NCBI GenBank assembly: GCA_016933335.1 | Contig: JAFGBD010000014.1 | Span: 1 to 51,304, forward strand | DNA from: Bacteroidales bacterium | GTDB lineage: Bacteria; Bacteroidota; Bacteroidia; Bacteroidales; UBA10428 | DNA: 51,304 nucleotides | Direction of reading: 5' to 3' | Shown here: positions 8,798 through 18,271 of the stretch, piece after piece | Layout: each line of letters opens with the position of its first letter | Numbering within the stretch: the stretch's first letter is position 1 | Program-made: the position numbers and the translations under genes | The notes under the pieces: model-generated | Told to the model about the DNA's origin: nothing | What the model saw: the letters and a program-made list of their open reading frames with translations, nothing else | The model's database searches: none

Positions 8798-11700
8798 TTA
8801 AAAAGTAAGATTCAAACCTGCAGATAAAACCCTGACCTGCGGATACTGGGCAAAGTTGGTATTCCCCATTCGTTCAGGGTCCAGTCCTTCATATTTCGTG
8901 AAGGTAAACAGGTTATCCACTGCAACATAGACTCGCAGGTAATCAAGCCTGATTTTGCTGCAGACATCCCTGGGAATGGTATATCCCAGGTTGATATTTT
9001 TAATCCGCAGATAAGAAGCATCCTGAAGGTTAAAGGTGTTTCTCAGAAGCGTATTGGGCGCATATCCTTCAACATAAAGTGCAGGCATTTCGTTTGTCTG
9101 ATTTTCCGGCGTCCATGCATTTCTCCACTTCACAGGCGGCGGACCTGCCTGCGTAAAGGGTGAAATGCCCCAGTTGATCACATATAGTTTCCTGCCCTGG
9201 ACACCCTGCAGAAATATTGTCAGATCAAATCCTTTCCATTCAAACCTGCTGTTTAGTGACCAGGAAAAATCGGGAAAAGCTCCGTCAAATACCATTCTGT
9301 CATCTGAATTAATGACCCCGTTGGTATCAAGGTCCCTGAATTTTAAGTCCCCTGGTTGCGGACTGTGGGGTTGTGCGGGTGAGTTTGCGATGTCTTCAGG
9401 AGACTGGAAAATACCTATCCATTCATAGAGGTAAAAAGAACCCCATGGAAGTCCTTCCTGATTTATCCGGGTATCATTATCTGTATAATCTGTAGCCAGA
9501 AGTTTCAATACCTTATTCCGGTAAGCTGAGTATATCCCGGTAATTTCCCATTTAAAATCACCAACGGAGTGACGGTGACCCAGTTCAAGGTCAATCCCTG
9601 CATTCTGCATCGAACCATAGTTAACAGTAGGAGGATCCAAACCCACGCTTGCAGGGATCTCCTGCTGATACAATATATCATTGGTCTCCTTTTTATACCA
9701 GTCAACAACAAAGGATAATAAACCCCTTTTCATGCTGTAGTCCAGACCTATATCAAAAACAGTGGTGGACTCCCATCTTATTGACTGGTCAGTCAGTCGT
9801 GTCACATATGCACCCTGCAGGGTGTTGCTACCAAAAGAATAACTTGTAAGGTCCAGATAATTCTGATACGGATAGAGGGGTATTTCCTGGTTGCCCAGCT
9901 CTCCGTATGATACCCTTAGCTTCATATTATCCAGCCAGCCCAGGTTTTTGGTGAACTCTTCGTTAGATACCCGCCAGGCCGCGGAGAAAGAAGGAAAGAA
10001 GCCCCAGCGATAATCTTTATGAATGCGTGATGTGCCGTCGTACCTGAAATTGGCTTCAGCCAGGTATTTACCTTTATAGGCATAATTAACCCTGCCAAAC
10101 AAAGACTGAATGGCCCATTCATTGGAAGTACCTGTATTTTCCCAGACATCTTCTGATCCCACATCCAAATATGGCAATGTGTATATCGGAAAATTCTGAC
10201 GGAATGCCATCATCTCCTCATAATATCTGTATTCCTGGCTGTAACCGCCCAAAACATTCATATCATGGTTACCGAAGGTTCGCGAATATTGCAGTGTTGA
10301 AAACAGGGTATACAAATTTGACCGATTGTTTTCCTGCCTGACTCCCTGGTTATTGGGCCACTGGTCATGTGCATACCTGTAATCTTCATCATCAGGTAAG
10401 ACCTTCTGATAATAATATGATTCCAACGGATATTCATGGATCTTTTCATAGGTAGGGTCAAAATTGACAGCTGCTTTTGTACTCCAGACCAGTCCGTTTA
10501 GCGGTTTTATCTCCAGGTTAATCTGCGGTCTTATATTGTAATGAAGGTAAGTTTTGGACCATTCGTTGGCCACAGCCAGCGGATTGCGGTTCTGCCACAA
10601 TTTGGGATAAGCCCTGGCACTATATCTTTCACTGCCATCCGGAAGATAAGGCATCTGCAAACCCTGCATCCCGAAGACCATCAAGACAAAAGCATCGTTT
10701 GCATATGTAGGCTCACTGGTATTGCGCTGGCTGAGCATCAGTCCTGTCCCAAGGCTGATCCAGTCATTGATATTGGCTTTCAGGTTCAGGTTTGCCGTAT
10801 ACCTCTGGTGTTCATGACCCGGAAGGATACCGTCCTGGTCAACCATGCTGAATGAGGTATTGAAAGTAACGCGTTCATTTCCCCCGCTGATACCCAGGTG
10901 ATGATTCTGCACAAATCCCGTCCTAAACATGAAATCAACCCAGTTGAAATTCGGATATTGCAACGGATCGGTGTATTGTCCCTCACGATAAGCCTCAATT
11001 TCGGCTTCGGTAAACCGGATGGCATTCGAACTGTGCACGGCAGCTGCATTCCACATCTCCATGGTTTCCGCTGAATTATATATCAATTCGGGTAAAGAGG
11101 TAGCATTATGGGCTGCAAAATTATTGCTGTAACTGATCCTGACGGGTTCTGCCTTTCCTGTTTTAGTTGTTACCAGGATGACCCCGTTTGCTGCCCTGGC
11201 ACCATATATGGCGGCCGATGCAGCATCTTTCAGTACGGAGACGGATTCGATATCTTCCGGGTTCAGATAATCCATGCTGCCTATAATCCCGTCAACCAGT
11301 ATCAGAGGAGAGCTGGATGAACCATAAGAACCACGCCCGCGTATCAATATATCATTCCGTTCCCTTCCGGGCTGTCCGGTACCCTGCGTGATCTGCAGGC
11401 CTGACATTTTTCCCTGCAGCAGGTTGGTGGGATTTGGCACCGGCCGCCGGGTGATCTCTTCCGAAGTTACTGAACTGACAGATCCGGTCAGATTCACTTT
11501 CTTCTGAATGCCATAACCGATCACAACAACCTCTTCCAGTTCAGCGATATCCTCTGTCAGCATAATATCTATGCTGGACTGGTTGTTTATTTCAACTTCC
11601 CGGGTCAGATAGCCGACAAAGGAAAACTGAAGGATTTCATCCGGACTGTCTGCCTGGATAACGTAGTTACCGTTAAAATCGGTTATTGTACCGGTGCTGG

Positions 11701-12151
11701 TGCCCTTAACCACTACATTCACCCCGGGCAGTGGTTCACCTGTTTTCTGGTCGGTTACACGACCGGTTACCAAATGCTGCTGGGCTTCGTTAGGTGTTAT
11801 GACTATGATGCCGTTTTCCATTAATTCAAAGGTCACAGCACTGTTATCAAGCAGATAAGACATGATCTGACTGATGTTCCCATTGCTGACATTCATTGAT
11901 ATCTTGCGGTTAAGATCATGGAAATTATCACTGAAGAAAAAGCGAAAATTGCTTTTGCTTTCGATGATTTTGAGAACCTCTTTGAGTGTTTTTTCCTGTA
12001 CCGACAAATCAAGCCTTGTATCCTGGGAATAAACATTTGCAGACAGGTTGAATGAAGCAAGTGTGGCGAATAGTAGTATGAATTTCATAATCAGAAAAGT
12101 TTTAGGTTCTTTTGGTAAGGTCAGAACAATCTCCAGATAATTTTTTCTCAT
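8798..12151 (-). CDS. SusC/RagA TonB-dependent transporter with STN signalling domain
   Basis: 1117 residues. Signal peptide around 22-43 (MKFILLFATLASFNLSANVYSQ). Then an STN domain (about 50-118), which contacts FecR-type anti-sigma factors; a carboxypeptidase-regulatory-like beta domain (126-205, GRVTDQKTGEPLPGVNVVVKG); a TonB-box-like EEVVVIGYG (206-214); the plug (about 215-332, ending SVLKDAASAAIYGARAANG); and a 22-strand barrel ending in NLTF. It imports the ligand held by SusD using TonB energy. The STN domain makes it a transducer: ligand binding should release the neighbouring ECF sigma through FecR. The first Met, 21 residues before a second MK, is kept because such leaders are common in this family. 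Confidence 0.95.
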   Translation of the reverse strand: MRKNYLEIVLTLPKEPKTFLIMKFILLFATLASFNLSANVYSQDTRLDLSVQEKTLKEVLKIIESKSNFRFFFSDNFHDLNRKISMNVSNGNISQIMSYLLDNSAVTFELMENGIIVITPNEAQQHLVTGRVTDQKTGEPLPGVNVVVKGTSTGTITDFNGNYVIQADSPDEILQFSFVGYLTREVEINNQSSIDIMLTEDIAELEEVVVIGYGIQKKVNLTGSVSSVTSEEITRRPVPNPTNLLQGKMSGLQITQGTGQPGRERNDILIRGRGSYGSSSSPLILVDGIIGSMDYLNPEDIESVSVLKDAASAAIYGARAANGVILVTTKTGKAEPVRISYSNNFAAHNATSLPELIYNSAETMEMWNAAAVHSSNAIRFTEAEIEAYREGQYTDPLQYPNFNWVDFMFRTGFVQNHHLGISGGNERVTFNTSFSMVDQDGILPGHEHQRYTANLNLKANINDWISLGTGLMLSQRNTSEPTYANDAFVLMVFGMQGLQMPYLPDGSERYSARAYPKLWQNRNPLAVANEWSKTYLHYNIRPQINLEIKPLNGLVWSTKAAVNFDPTYEKIHEYPLESYYYQKVLPDDEDYRYAHDQWPNNQGVRQENNRSNLYTLFSTLQYSRTFGNHDMNVLGGYSQEYRYYEEMMAFRQNFPIYTLPYLDVGSEDVWENTGTSNEWAIQSLFGRVNYAYKGKYLAEANFRYDGTSRIHKDYRWGFFPSFSAAWRVSNEEFTKNLGWLDNMKLRVSYGELGNQEIPLYPYQNYLDLTSYSFGSNTLQGAYVTRLTDQSIRWESTTVFDIGLDYSMKRGLLSFVVDWYKKETNDILYQQEIPASVGLDPPTVNYGSMQNAGIDLELGHRHSVGDFKWEITGIYSAYRNKVLKLLATDYTDNDTRINQEGLPWGSFYLYEWIGIFQSPEDIANSPAQPHSPQPGDLKFRDLDTNGVINSDDRMVFDGAFPDFSWSLNSRFEWKGFDLTIFLQGVQGRKLYVINWGISPFTQAGPPPVKWRNAWTPENQTNEMPALYVEGYAPNTLLRNTFNLQDASYLRIKNINLGYTIPRDVCSKIRLDYLRVYVAVDNLFTFTKYEGLDPERMGNTNFAQYPQVRVLSAGLNLTF

Positions 12152-12318
12152 TTTTTCCGGGATTATAAGTTAATAATTATTCCTGAGATATTCCATCTGC
12201 GCATATGTTTTTTAAGCAAAGCATCTGAACAGTTGTGTCACATGCATACATCTTTTTATAAATTTGACTCATCAATAAAGAATAAGATGAAACACATTAA
12301 TCAATGGTTATTCATCTT

Positions 12319-13491
12319 TCAATAAGCAGATTCATATTTCTTTTTCAGTTCTTTATCCAGGCTTATTTCGACCATACCTTTCTCAATCCTGTATGAAATG
12401 GGTACAGTAAGCCGTAATATCTGAAATACCTGTTCAAGTGTTTCATTCTCCAGAATACCCGAGAAACTATATGTATTCAGTTCCGGCGCTTTTAAATGTA
12501 TGGTAACATTATAGCGCCTTTCAAGCATCACTGCAAGATTGTCAAGAGATTCGCCTTCGATGATCCATCTTTTGTCTTTCCAGGATGTATAAAGAACGGT
12601 TTTCACATTTATATCCTTAATAATTGCAAGTTCAGGCTCATTTACAACAGGCATTGACTTTTTACGACCGCTTTTTCCAGACTCTTTCATTTCCTTTTTT
12701 GCCAGTTCCGATTCAAACAGCCTGTTATCGGTATAATAGGTTATTTTCTGGTTGGGTTCCATCGTTATGGCAGATGCCCTTTTTTTACTGTCATTGTTTA
12801 TGATACTCACCTTACCCTCGACCAGTGTGGTAACAATCTGCTGTTCCTGAGGATATGCCTTAACATTAAAAGAGGTGCCGAATGCTATAATATCCAGGTC
12901 GCAGGCTTTGACAACAAATGGTTTCTCAGGATTGGCGGTGACTTTAAAAAATCCCTCCCCGGCCAGTTCCACTTTGCGACAATCCAGGCTGTTCAGATTA
13001 CCCGGGTATTTCAGTGTACTCCCTGCATTCAGCCAGATGGTTGAGCCATCAGGAAGACTGATCTTGCATCTTGAACCAAGCGGTGCACTGATCTCAGTCA
13101 TTGCAGAATGAGAATATGTGCTGTTACGGGCAATGAACAATGTTAACAGTGAACCAAGTGCTATTAAGATCAAACCTGCTGCCGCATAGCTCCATACATT
13201 TAAAAACACTGACCTTCTTTTTTCTTTGACAGGCCGTGTTTTTGAATGTGAATGGATCTGTCCGTAAACTTTTTCCCAGCATTTTACGGTATCAAAGGTT
13301 TCTTTTTGTGACGTCCTGCCGGCAAGATGCCATGATGCCTTCATCCTGTTGAAATGATCTTTATTTTTGTCGTTATTGTCAAGCCATTGCCTTAACCTGC
13401 TGAGTTCTTTCCTTGTTATTTTGCCGGAGAGATATTCAACGATTAATAAATCATAGAAACCGGGGCGATTTGCTTCTTCTGAATAATTCAT
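12319..13491 (-). CDS. FecR-family anti-sigma factor
   Basis: 390 residues. A cytoplasmic N-terminal sigma-binding region (about 1-90, with LSGKITRKELSRLRQWL), one membrane helix (about 97-120, WSYAAAGLILIALGSLLTLFI), a periplasmic FecR domain (about 130-245: SAPLGSRCKISLPDGSTIWLNAGSTL, EGFFKV, GTSFNVKAYPQ, LVEGKVSI) and a C-terminal DUF4974/secretin-like domain (about 305-380: ESLDNLAVMLERRYNVTI, SFSGILENETLEQVF). It holds the ECF sigma at 13559 inactive until the STN domain of the SusC partner signals. Encoded 67 bases after the sigma gene. Confidence 0.93.
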   Translation of the reverse strand: MNYSEEANRPGFYDLLIVEYLSGKITRKELSRLRQWLDNNDKNKDHFNRMKASWHLAGRTSQKETFDTVKCWEKVYGQIHSHSKTRPVKEKRRSVFLNVWSYAAAGLILIALGSLLTLFIARNSTYSHSAMTEISAPLGSRCKISLPDGSTIWLNAGSTLKYPGNLNSLDCRKVELAGEGFFKVTANPEKPFVVKACDLDIIAFGTSFNVKAYPQEQQIVTTLVEGKVSIINNDSKKRASAITMEPNQKITYYTDNRLFESELAKKEMKESGKSGRKKSMPVVNEPELAIIKDINVKTVLYTSWKDKRWIIEGESLDNLAVMLERRYNVTIHLKAPELNTYSFSGILENETLEQVFQILRLTVPISYRIEKGMVEISLDKELKKKYESAY

Positions 13492-13558
13492 AATAAGGAT
13501 ATTCTTATAATAAAAGACAGGATTTTTATATTTACGGGTTATGTATTAATTGCTTTTT

Positions 13559-14116
13559 TTATTCCGGGAAAAGGACTTCCCGGATCCGGCATAAAGCTTT
13601 ATGAATTTGCACCTTAACGGTATTTTCCGAAATCTTGAAAGCACGGGCTATGTCACCTCTTGATTTATTCTGAAAACGGCTCATTTCAAAAATCTTACGG
13701 CATTGTTCAGGCAGGCTTTTAATTACCTCGTTGATCATCTTTTCAACTTCTTTTGCTTCAATCTTTTCAATGATATAATCATCATCATCCAGCATATTCA
13801 TAATGATCTCCCATGATTCACCTGAAAGCAGCTTATTAACAGCGGCCTTTTTTGTGTTAAGACTGTAAATAGCATTGATCGAACTGTTCCGGACCGACCG
13901 ATAGAGGTATGACCTCAATGAATTCCTGATCAATATTTTACCGCGATCCTGCCACAGTTTTATAAACACATCCTGAACTATCTCTTCAGCAACAAAACGA
14001 TCTTCAGTCAGACAGAATGCATACCGGCAAAGTGCCACATTCATTTTCATAAACAGCTCCCGGAGCATTTTTTCATCCCCCTGCTTAATTCCTGTCCAGT
14101 ATTTGTTCAAATCCAT
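13559..14116 (-). CDS. ECF RNA polymerase sigma factor
   Basis: 185 residues, Bacteroidota FecI-like type. Region 2 (about 20-90: FMKMNVALCRYAFCLTEDRFVAEEIVQDVFIKLW) and region 4 (about 130-180: INEVIKSLPEQCRKIFEMSRFQNKSRGDIARAFKISENTVKVQIHKAL) are both present. It should direct transcription of the downstream susC/susD genes when released by FecR. The gene heads the five-gene minus-strand array and shares a 204-base divergent region with the EndoQ-UvrD gene. Confidence 0.93.
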   Translation of the reverse strand: MDLNKYWTGIKQGDEKMLRELFMKMNVALCRYAFCLTEDRFVAEEIVQDVFIKLWQDRGKILIRNSLRSYLYRSVRNSSINAIYSLNTKKAAVNKLLSGESWEIIMNMLDDDDYIIEKIEAKEVEKMINEVIKSLPEQCRKIFEMSRFQNKSRGDIARAFKISENTVKVQIHKALCRIREVLFPE

Positions 14117-14147
14117 AATATCTGCGCTCCTTTATACTTCCAGTAAT

Positions 14148-14155
14148 CAAATTTA
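14148..14155 (-). promoter_or_regulatory. Putative -7 element for the ECF sigma gene
   Basis: Minus-strand TAAATTTG matches the Bacteroidota -7 consensus TAnnTTTG and lies 32 bases above the start codon. No clear -33 TTG at 19-21 bases spacing. Confidence 0.4.
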
Positions 14156-14289
14156 AAACATTTCAGTATATCTTTGGCGGCTCAGCAGGACAGGATTTGA
14201 TGCAACATGATGTTCTGCAATAATTAAAGGGTTCATAACTTGTTTATAATAAACCTGCAAAAAATTTCTTCCTGCCCCTCTCATACCCC

Positions 14290-14297
14290 TATCTTTG
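14290..14297 (+). promoter_or_regulatory. Putative -7 element for the EndoQ-UvrD gene
   Basis: TATCTTTG fits TAnnTTTG and lies 24 bases before the TTG start at 14321, leaving a short leader. No convincing -33 element. Confidence 0.4.
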
Positions 14298-14320
14298 ATC
14301 ACTGACTAATTCAATATCCT

Positions 14321-17300
14321 TTGAGGTTTATTGCCGATCTGCATTTACATTCATGTTATTCGAGGGCAACAAGTAAGAACCTGAACCTTGAATCGTTGTA
14401 CCAATGGGCAAGGATAAAGGGCATCCATGTGGTGGGTACGGGTGATTTTACACATCCTTTATGGTTTCAGGAACTGGAAGAAAAACTCGAACCTGACGGA
14501 AACGGATTTTTTCGCCTGAAAAATCCACCACGGGAACCGGGACTGCCGAATATCTTGACCAATGAGACAGACGTACGCTTCTGCCTGAGTGTTGAGATTT
14601 CTTCCATTTACAAATACGGTGAAAAGGTCAGGAAGAATCATAACATCGTATTTGCACCGGATTTTGAGACGGCCGGAAAAATCAACGCACGGCTAAGCGA
14701 AATCGGTAATCTTGCATCTGACGGCAGACCGATACTGGGATTGCCTTCAAGGGACCTGCTCGAGATCGTGCTTGAAACATCAGCAAATGCCCACCTGATC
14801 CCGGCCCATGTTTGGACACCCTGGTTTTCAACACTGGGCTCCAGGGCAGGTTATAATAGTATTGAAGAGTGTTTTCGCGATTTATCAGGACACATTTTTG
14901 CACTGGAAACCGGATTGTCATCAGATCCATTCATGAACTGGAAAGTATCAGCCCTGGATAAATATGCCCTGGTTTCCAGCTCCGATGCCCATTCACCGCA
15001 GAAACTGGGCAGGGAATCCAATATTTTTGATACCGAGCTTTCGTATGATGCGATGTTTAAGGCCCTGAAAACAAAGAAGGGTTTTTCAGGTACCTATGAA
15101 TTTTTCCCTGAAGAAGGAAAATACCACCTGGATGGCCACAGAAAATGCAATGTTGTTCTTGATCCCCGGGAAAGCCTTAAACTGAAGAACCTTTGCCCCC
15201 GGTGCGGCAAACCGCTGACCATCGGTGTGCTGAACAGGGTTGAAGAGCTCGCCGACAGGGAAAATTCCAAAAAACCTGAAGATTCACCGGGATTCGAGTA
15301 CATCATCCCTTTACCGGAGATCATTGCAGAATTCATGGGTACAGCTCCTGAAACAAAAGCAGTGCAACAAATGTATACCCAAATCATATCTGTTTATGGT
15401 AACGAATTCGAGCTGCTGCATGCCGTACCTGTTGAAGAGATCAAAACAAGATCAGGAGCTTTGCTGGCAGAAGCCATACGCCGGTTGCGTGAGCACGAGG
15501 TTAAACCACAGGCCGGTTACGACGGTGAATACGGTGTGATCAATATTTTCAATCCGGGAGAGATCAGTAAACTGACAGGCCAGACCGATATTTTTGGCGG
15601 CGGTATGATCGAAAAAATGGTTCAGAGGACAGCCAGAAGACGTCCTGTGAAAAGAGTTATGCAGGTTGATGAAAAGGGAAATACTGTTGTTAATCCCAAT
15701 AAGGACCAGCTGGCTGCCATCAGGCAGGATGGAAATATACTGGTAAATGCGGGACCCGGAACAGGTAAAACAAAAACCCTCATTCAGTGGATCATACACC
15801 AGGTTGAAAAAAAAGATGTCAGACCCCGGGAAATCATTGCCATCACATTTACCAATAAAGCAGCCGATGAACTGAGAGACCGCCTGCAAAAGCAGACAGG
15901 AACAAAATCTGACGGGATCCTTGTCGGCACTTTTCATGCCATAGCCTTCCGGTTTTTAAAAGAAGCCATCAATGAAAAACCTGCTATTTATGACAGGAAC
16001 AACAGGGTAAGCCTTTTCAGGATCCTGTTCAATGAGCCTGATCAGACAAAAATCAATCAGCTTTCCAGGGCTTATGAAGCATATCATGAAGAAAACCGTT
16101 TACCCGGTAATGCGGGGTTTCAGTCGTGCTTCGATAAATACCATGAGCACCTGCATGAAAATCATGCCATTGACCTTTCAGCCATTATCTGGCATGTGAA
16201 TGAACTGATTAAATCGGATTTATGCAATTCAATCCATGATTACAAATGCCTGGCTATTGACGAATTCCAGGATATAAATCCGTCTCAGTATGAATTTATA
16301 AAGCTTATATCGGCCAATAAGCGGGTGTTTGCCATTGGTGATCCCAACCAGTCCGTCTACGGATTCCGGGGTTCTGATGTTAAACTGTTTCACCGCATCA
16401 CAGATGATCTGGAGGCAAACGAAATCTTCCTGACTATCAACTACCGAACACCCAATATAATACTGAACGCCAGCAACAGACTGATATCGTACAATCAGCA
16501 GGTAACAAAGACAAATCCTGAAGCCATCAAGAAATCGCATATCTCTGTTAAACACTTCATTGCTGATGATCCGAAGCAGGAAGCGCGTTATATAGCCGAA
16601 CAGGTTTTAAACTATGTGGGAGGGCTGGACTACCTGAGCACAGGACAGGCTTTGTCAGATTACAATTATGCGTTTTCGGATATTGCGATCCTCTGCCGTA
16701 CCCACAGGATCATAGATGAAATTTCCAGACAGTTAAAGATGAAAGGCATTCCGGTATTACTGAGCGACGCGACCTCTTTTTTCTCTGAACCCCCTTTTGA
16801 TGTCGTTGCAAATGCACTCAGGCTGCTGCAAAACAAGTATGATGTGGCAGCTCTTGCGGGACTGGCAGACAGATTACTGGAAATCACAGATGAACAAAAA
16901 CATATCCTGCTGAAGAAGTATATCCATCATGAGATTGATTTTGAGAGCTTCTCGCAACACGGATGCTGGAAGGAATGGATCGGGCTCTATGACCAGCTTT
17001 ACCCGGGATTTGAGCAAAACAGCCTTCAGCAAACCATTCAGCAGTTACTTGATTTATTTCTTCCCCCGTCTGAATTATCCATACAGCAACAGATCAAAAG
17101 TGAGATGATCATCAAACTGGCTGAAGAATGCCATGAAAATCCTTCTGATTTCATGCAAAAATATATTTTATCGCCATTTACCGATACAGGCCGCTTAAAA
17201 AGCGGCGGTGTCCGCCTGATGACATTTCATGCTTCGAAAGGACTGGAATTTCCTGTTGTTTTTATTGCCGGAGCTGAGGAAGGGATATCACCGCTTAACA

Positions 17301-17530
17301 GACAAAACATCGATGTCGAAGAAGAAAGAAGACTGTTTTATGTGGCCATGACACGGGCAATGGATGAGCTGCAGATCACCCGTTCAAAAAAGAGAAGAGC
17401 TTACGGGTCGGAAATGGAAATGTCACCATCGCGTTTTCTCAGCGAAATTGATCTTCAAGACCCGGAAGAAACGAATGCTGGACCAACAGCTAAAACCAGA
17501 CCTGCTGAAATGCAATTAAAACTTTTTTAA
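14321..17530 (+). CDS. Endonuclease Q (PHP + zinc finger) fused to UvrD-type helicase
   Basis: 1069 residues. Residues 1-about 430 match the whole length of endonuclease Q, which nicks 5' of deaminated bases (uracil, hypoxanthine) or abasic sites. PHP metal ligands are visible: His8 and His10 (ADLHLH), Asp42 (GDFTHP), Glu92 (VEIS), His107 (NHNIVFAP), His163 (PAHVWTPWFS), Asp222 and His224 (SDAHSP). Cys276, Cys292 and Cys295 (CPRCGKPLTIG) belong to its zinc finger. From about 455 a superfamily 1 helicase follows: Walker A NAGPGTGKT with Lys483, ITFTNKAADELRDRL, DEFQDINPSQ, GDPNQSVYGFRGS, NYRT, TFHASKGLEFPVVF and FYVAMTRAMD. The start is TTG: an in-frame stop lies just upstream, no ATG fits, and the family starts at this residue. 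Expected role is DNA repair coupling incision to unwinding. Confidence 0.93.
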   Translation: MRFIADLHLHSCYSRATSKNLNLESLYQWARIKGIHVVGTGDFTHPLWFQELEEKLEPDGNGFFRLKNPPREPGLPNILTNETDVRFCLSVEISSIYKYGEKVRKNHNIVFAPDFETAGKINARLSEIGNLASDGRPILGLPSRDLLEIVLETSANAHLIPAHVWTPWFSTLGSRAGYNSIEECFRDLSGHIFALETGLSSDPFMNWKVSALDKYALVSSSDAHSPQKLGRESNIFDTELSYDAMFKALKTKKGFSGTYEFFPEEGKYHLDGHRKCNVVLDPRESLKLKNLCPRCGKPLTIGVLNRVEELADRENSKKPEDSPGFEYIIPLPEIIAEFMGTAPETKAVQQMYTQIISVYGNEFELLHAVPVEEIKTRSGALLAEAIRRLREHEVKPQAGYDGEYGVINIFNPGEISKLTGQTDIFGGGMIEKMVQRTARRRPVKRVMQVDEKGNTVVNPNKDQLAAIRQDGNILVNAGPGTGKTKTLIQWIIHQVEKKDVRPREIIAITFTNKAADELRDRLQKQTGTKSDGILVGTFHAIAFRFLKEAINEKPAIYDRNNRVSLFRILFNEPDQTKINQLSRAYEAYHEENRLPGNAGFQSCFDKYHEHLHENHAIDLSAIIWHVNELIKSDLCNSIHDYKCLAIDEFQDINPSQYEFIKLISANKRVFAIGDPNQSVYGFRGSDVKLFHRITDDLEANEIFLTINYRTPNIILNASNRLISYNQQVTKTNPEAIKKSHISVKHFIADDPKQEARYIAEQVLNYVGGLDYLSTGQALSDYNYAFSDIAILCRTHRIIDEISRQLKMKGIPVLLSDATSFFSEPPFDVVANALRLLQNKYDVAALAGLADRLLEITDEQKHILLKKYIHHEIDFESFSQHGCWKEWIGLYDQLYPGFEQNSLQQTIQQLLDLFLPPSELSIQQQIKSEMIIKLAEECHENPSDFMQKYILSPFTDTGRLKSGGVRLMTFHASKGLEFPVVFIAGAEEGISPLNRQNIDVEEERRLFYVAMTRAMDELQITRSKKRRAYGSEMEMSPSRFLSEIDLQDPEETNAGPTAKTRPAEMQLKLF

Positions 17531-17675
17531 GGAAAGTTATTCAAAAGCATATATACGCATCCGGGAGACCGGAATTATTCTGATAATTTTTATTACAAAG
17601 GTTTATTAATACCCGGAAGTTTTATGTTCATTTGTAATGATATAATTCCTGCATTATTAGCAGATGCAGTCCTGC

Positions 17676-17942
17676 TTATTCGGATTTCAAATCCGTAGGA
17701 GCAGGTTTAATCAGGTACCACCTGTCTCTTTCAACTTCGTGTTTGATCAGGTACTGCCTGTTATGCATGGTAATTATTTTATAATAGTCTGCGACCGGAT
17801 AATCAGGATTGCAGCCTCCCTGGTACCACCGGTCTGATATCTCTTTGATATCAAATCTCTCACCCTTCCAGAAGAAACACTTTGGATACTCATCTGCCTT
17901 ATATCCTGAATAACAATATACTTCTATTGGGACAGTATGCAT
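17676..17942 (-). CDS. Small conserved-looking cytoplasmic protein (DUF6504-like)
   Basis: 88 residues: IEVYCYSGYKADEYPKCFFW, then EISDRWYQGG, YYKIITMHNRQYLIKHE and RWYLIKP. The pattern of an exposed 'SGYKADE-P--F-W' start and a 'RWY' centre recalls small proteins annotated DUF6504, some of which sit near DNA-repair genes; I hold that match only moderately. No signal peptide or membrane segment. It is convergent with the EndoQ-UvrD gene, whose stop is 146 bases away. Confidence 0.7.
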   Translation of the reverse strand: MHTVPIEVYCYSGYKADEYPKCFFWKGERFDIKEISDRWYQGGCNPDYPVADYYKIITMHNRQYLIKHEVERDRWYLIKPAPTDLKSE

Positions 17943-18271
17943 GGCAAATCAATCATTGGTTCCTGTCAGATCACCCTGTTCTTTTGGAAAAGATAATATA
18001 AAAACCACATACAAGGAATAAATTTATGTTAAAACTTATCATTCGTTAGTATTTACTTGGTTATTCAGTTCCATTCAGGATAAGCCGGGAACGCTTCAGC
18101 CTGTATCGCATAAAGAATATCAGACTCTGTTAAATCCTGAATAAATGATTTCTGAGCTATGTGGCACCAAGCAGGCCAAAGTTTTGATCTGCTTCAAAGT
18201 GCCTGATTTAAAGATTTGCTAAAATTCATTATTTTTATATGAATTATTGTTATTCAAAAAATACTGAATAA
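17943..18271. other. 329-base gene-free stretch
   Basis: AT-rich divergent intergenic region between the small DUF6504-like gene and the lipoprotein gene. No gene, hairpin with T tail, or clear promoter element was recognised. Confidence 0.4.
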
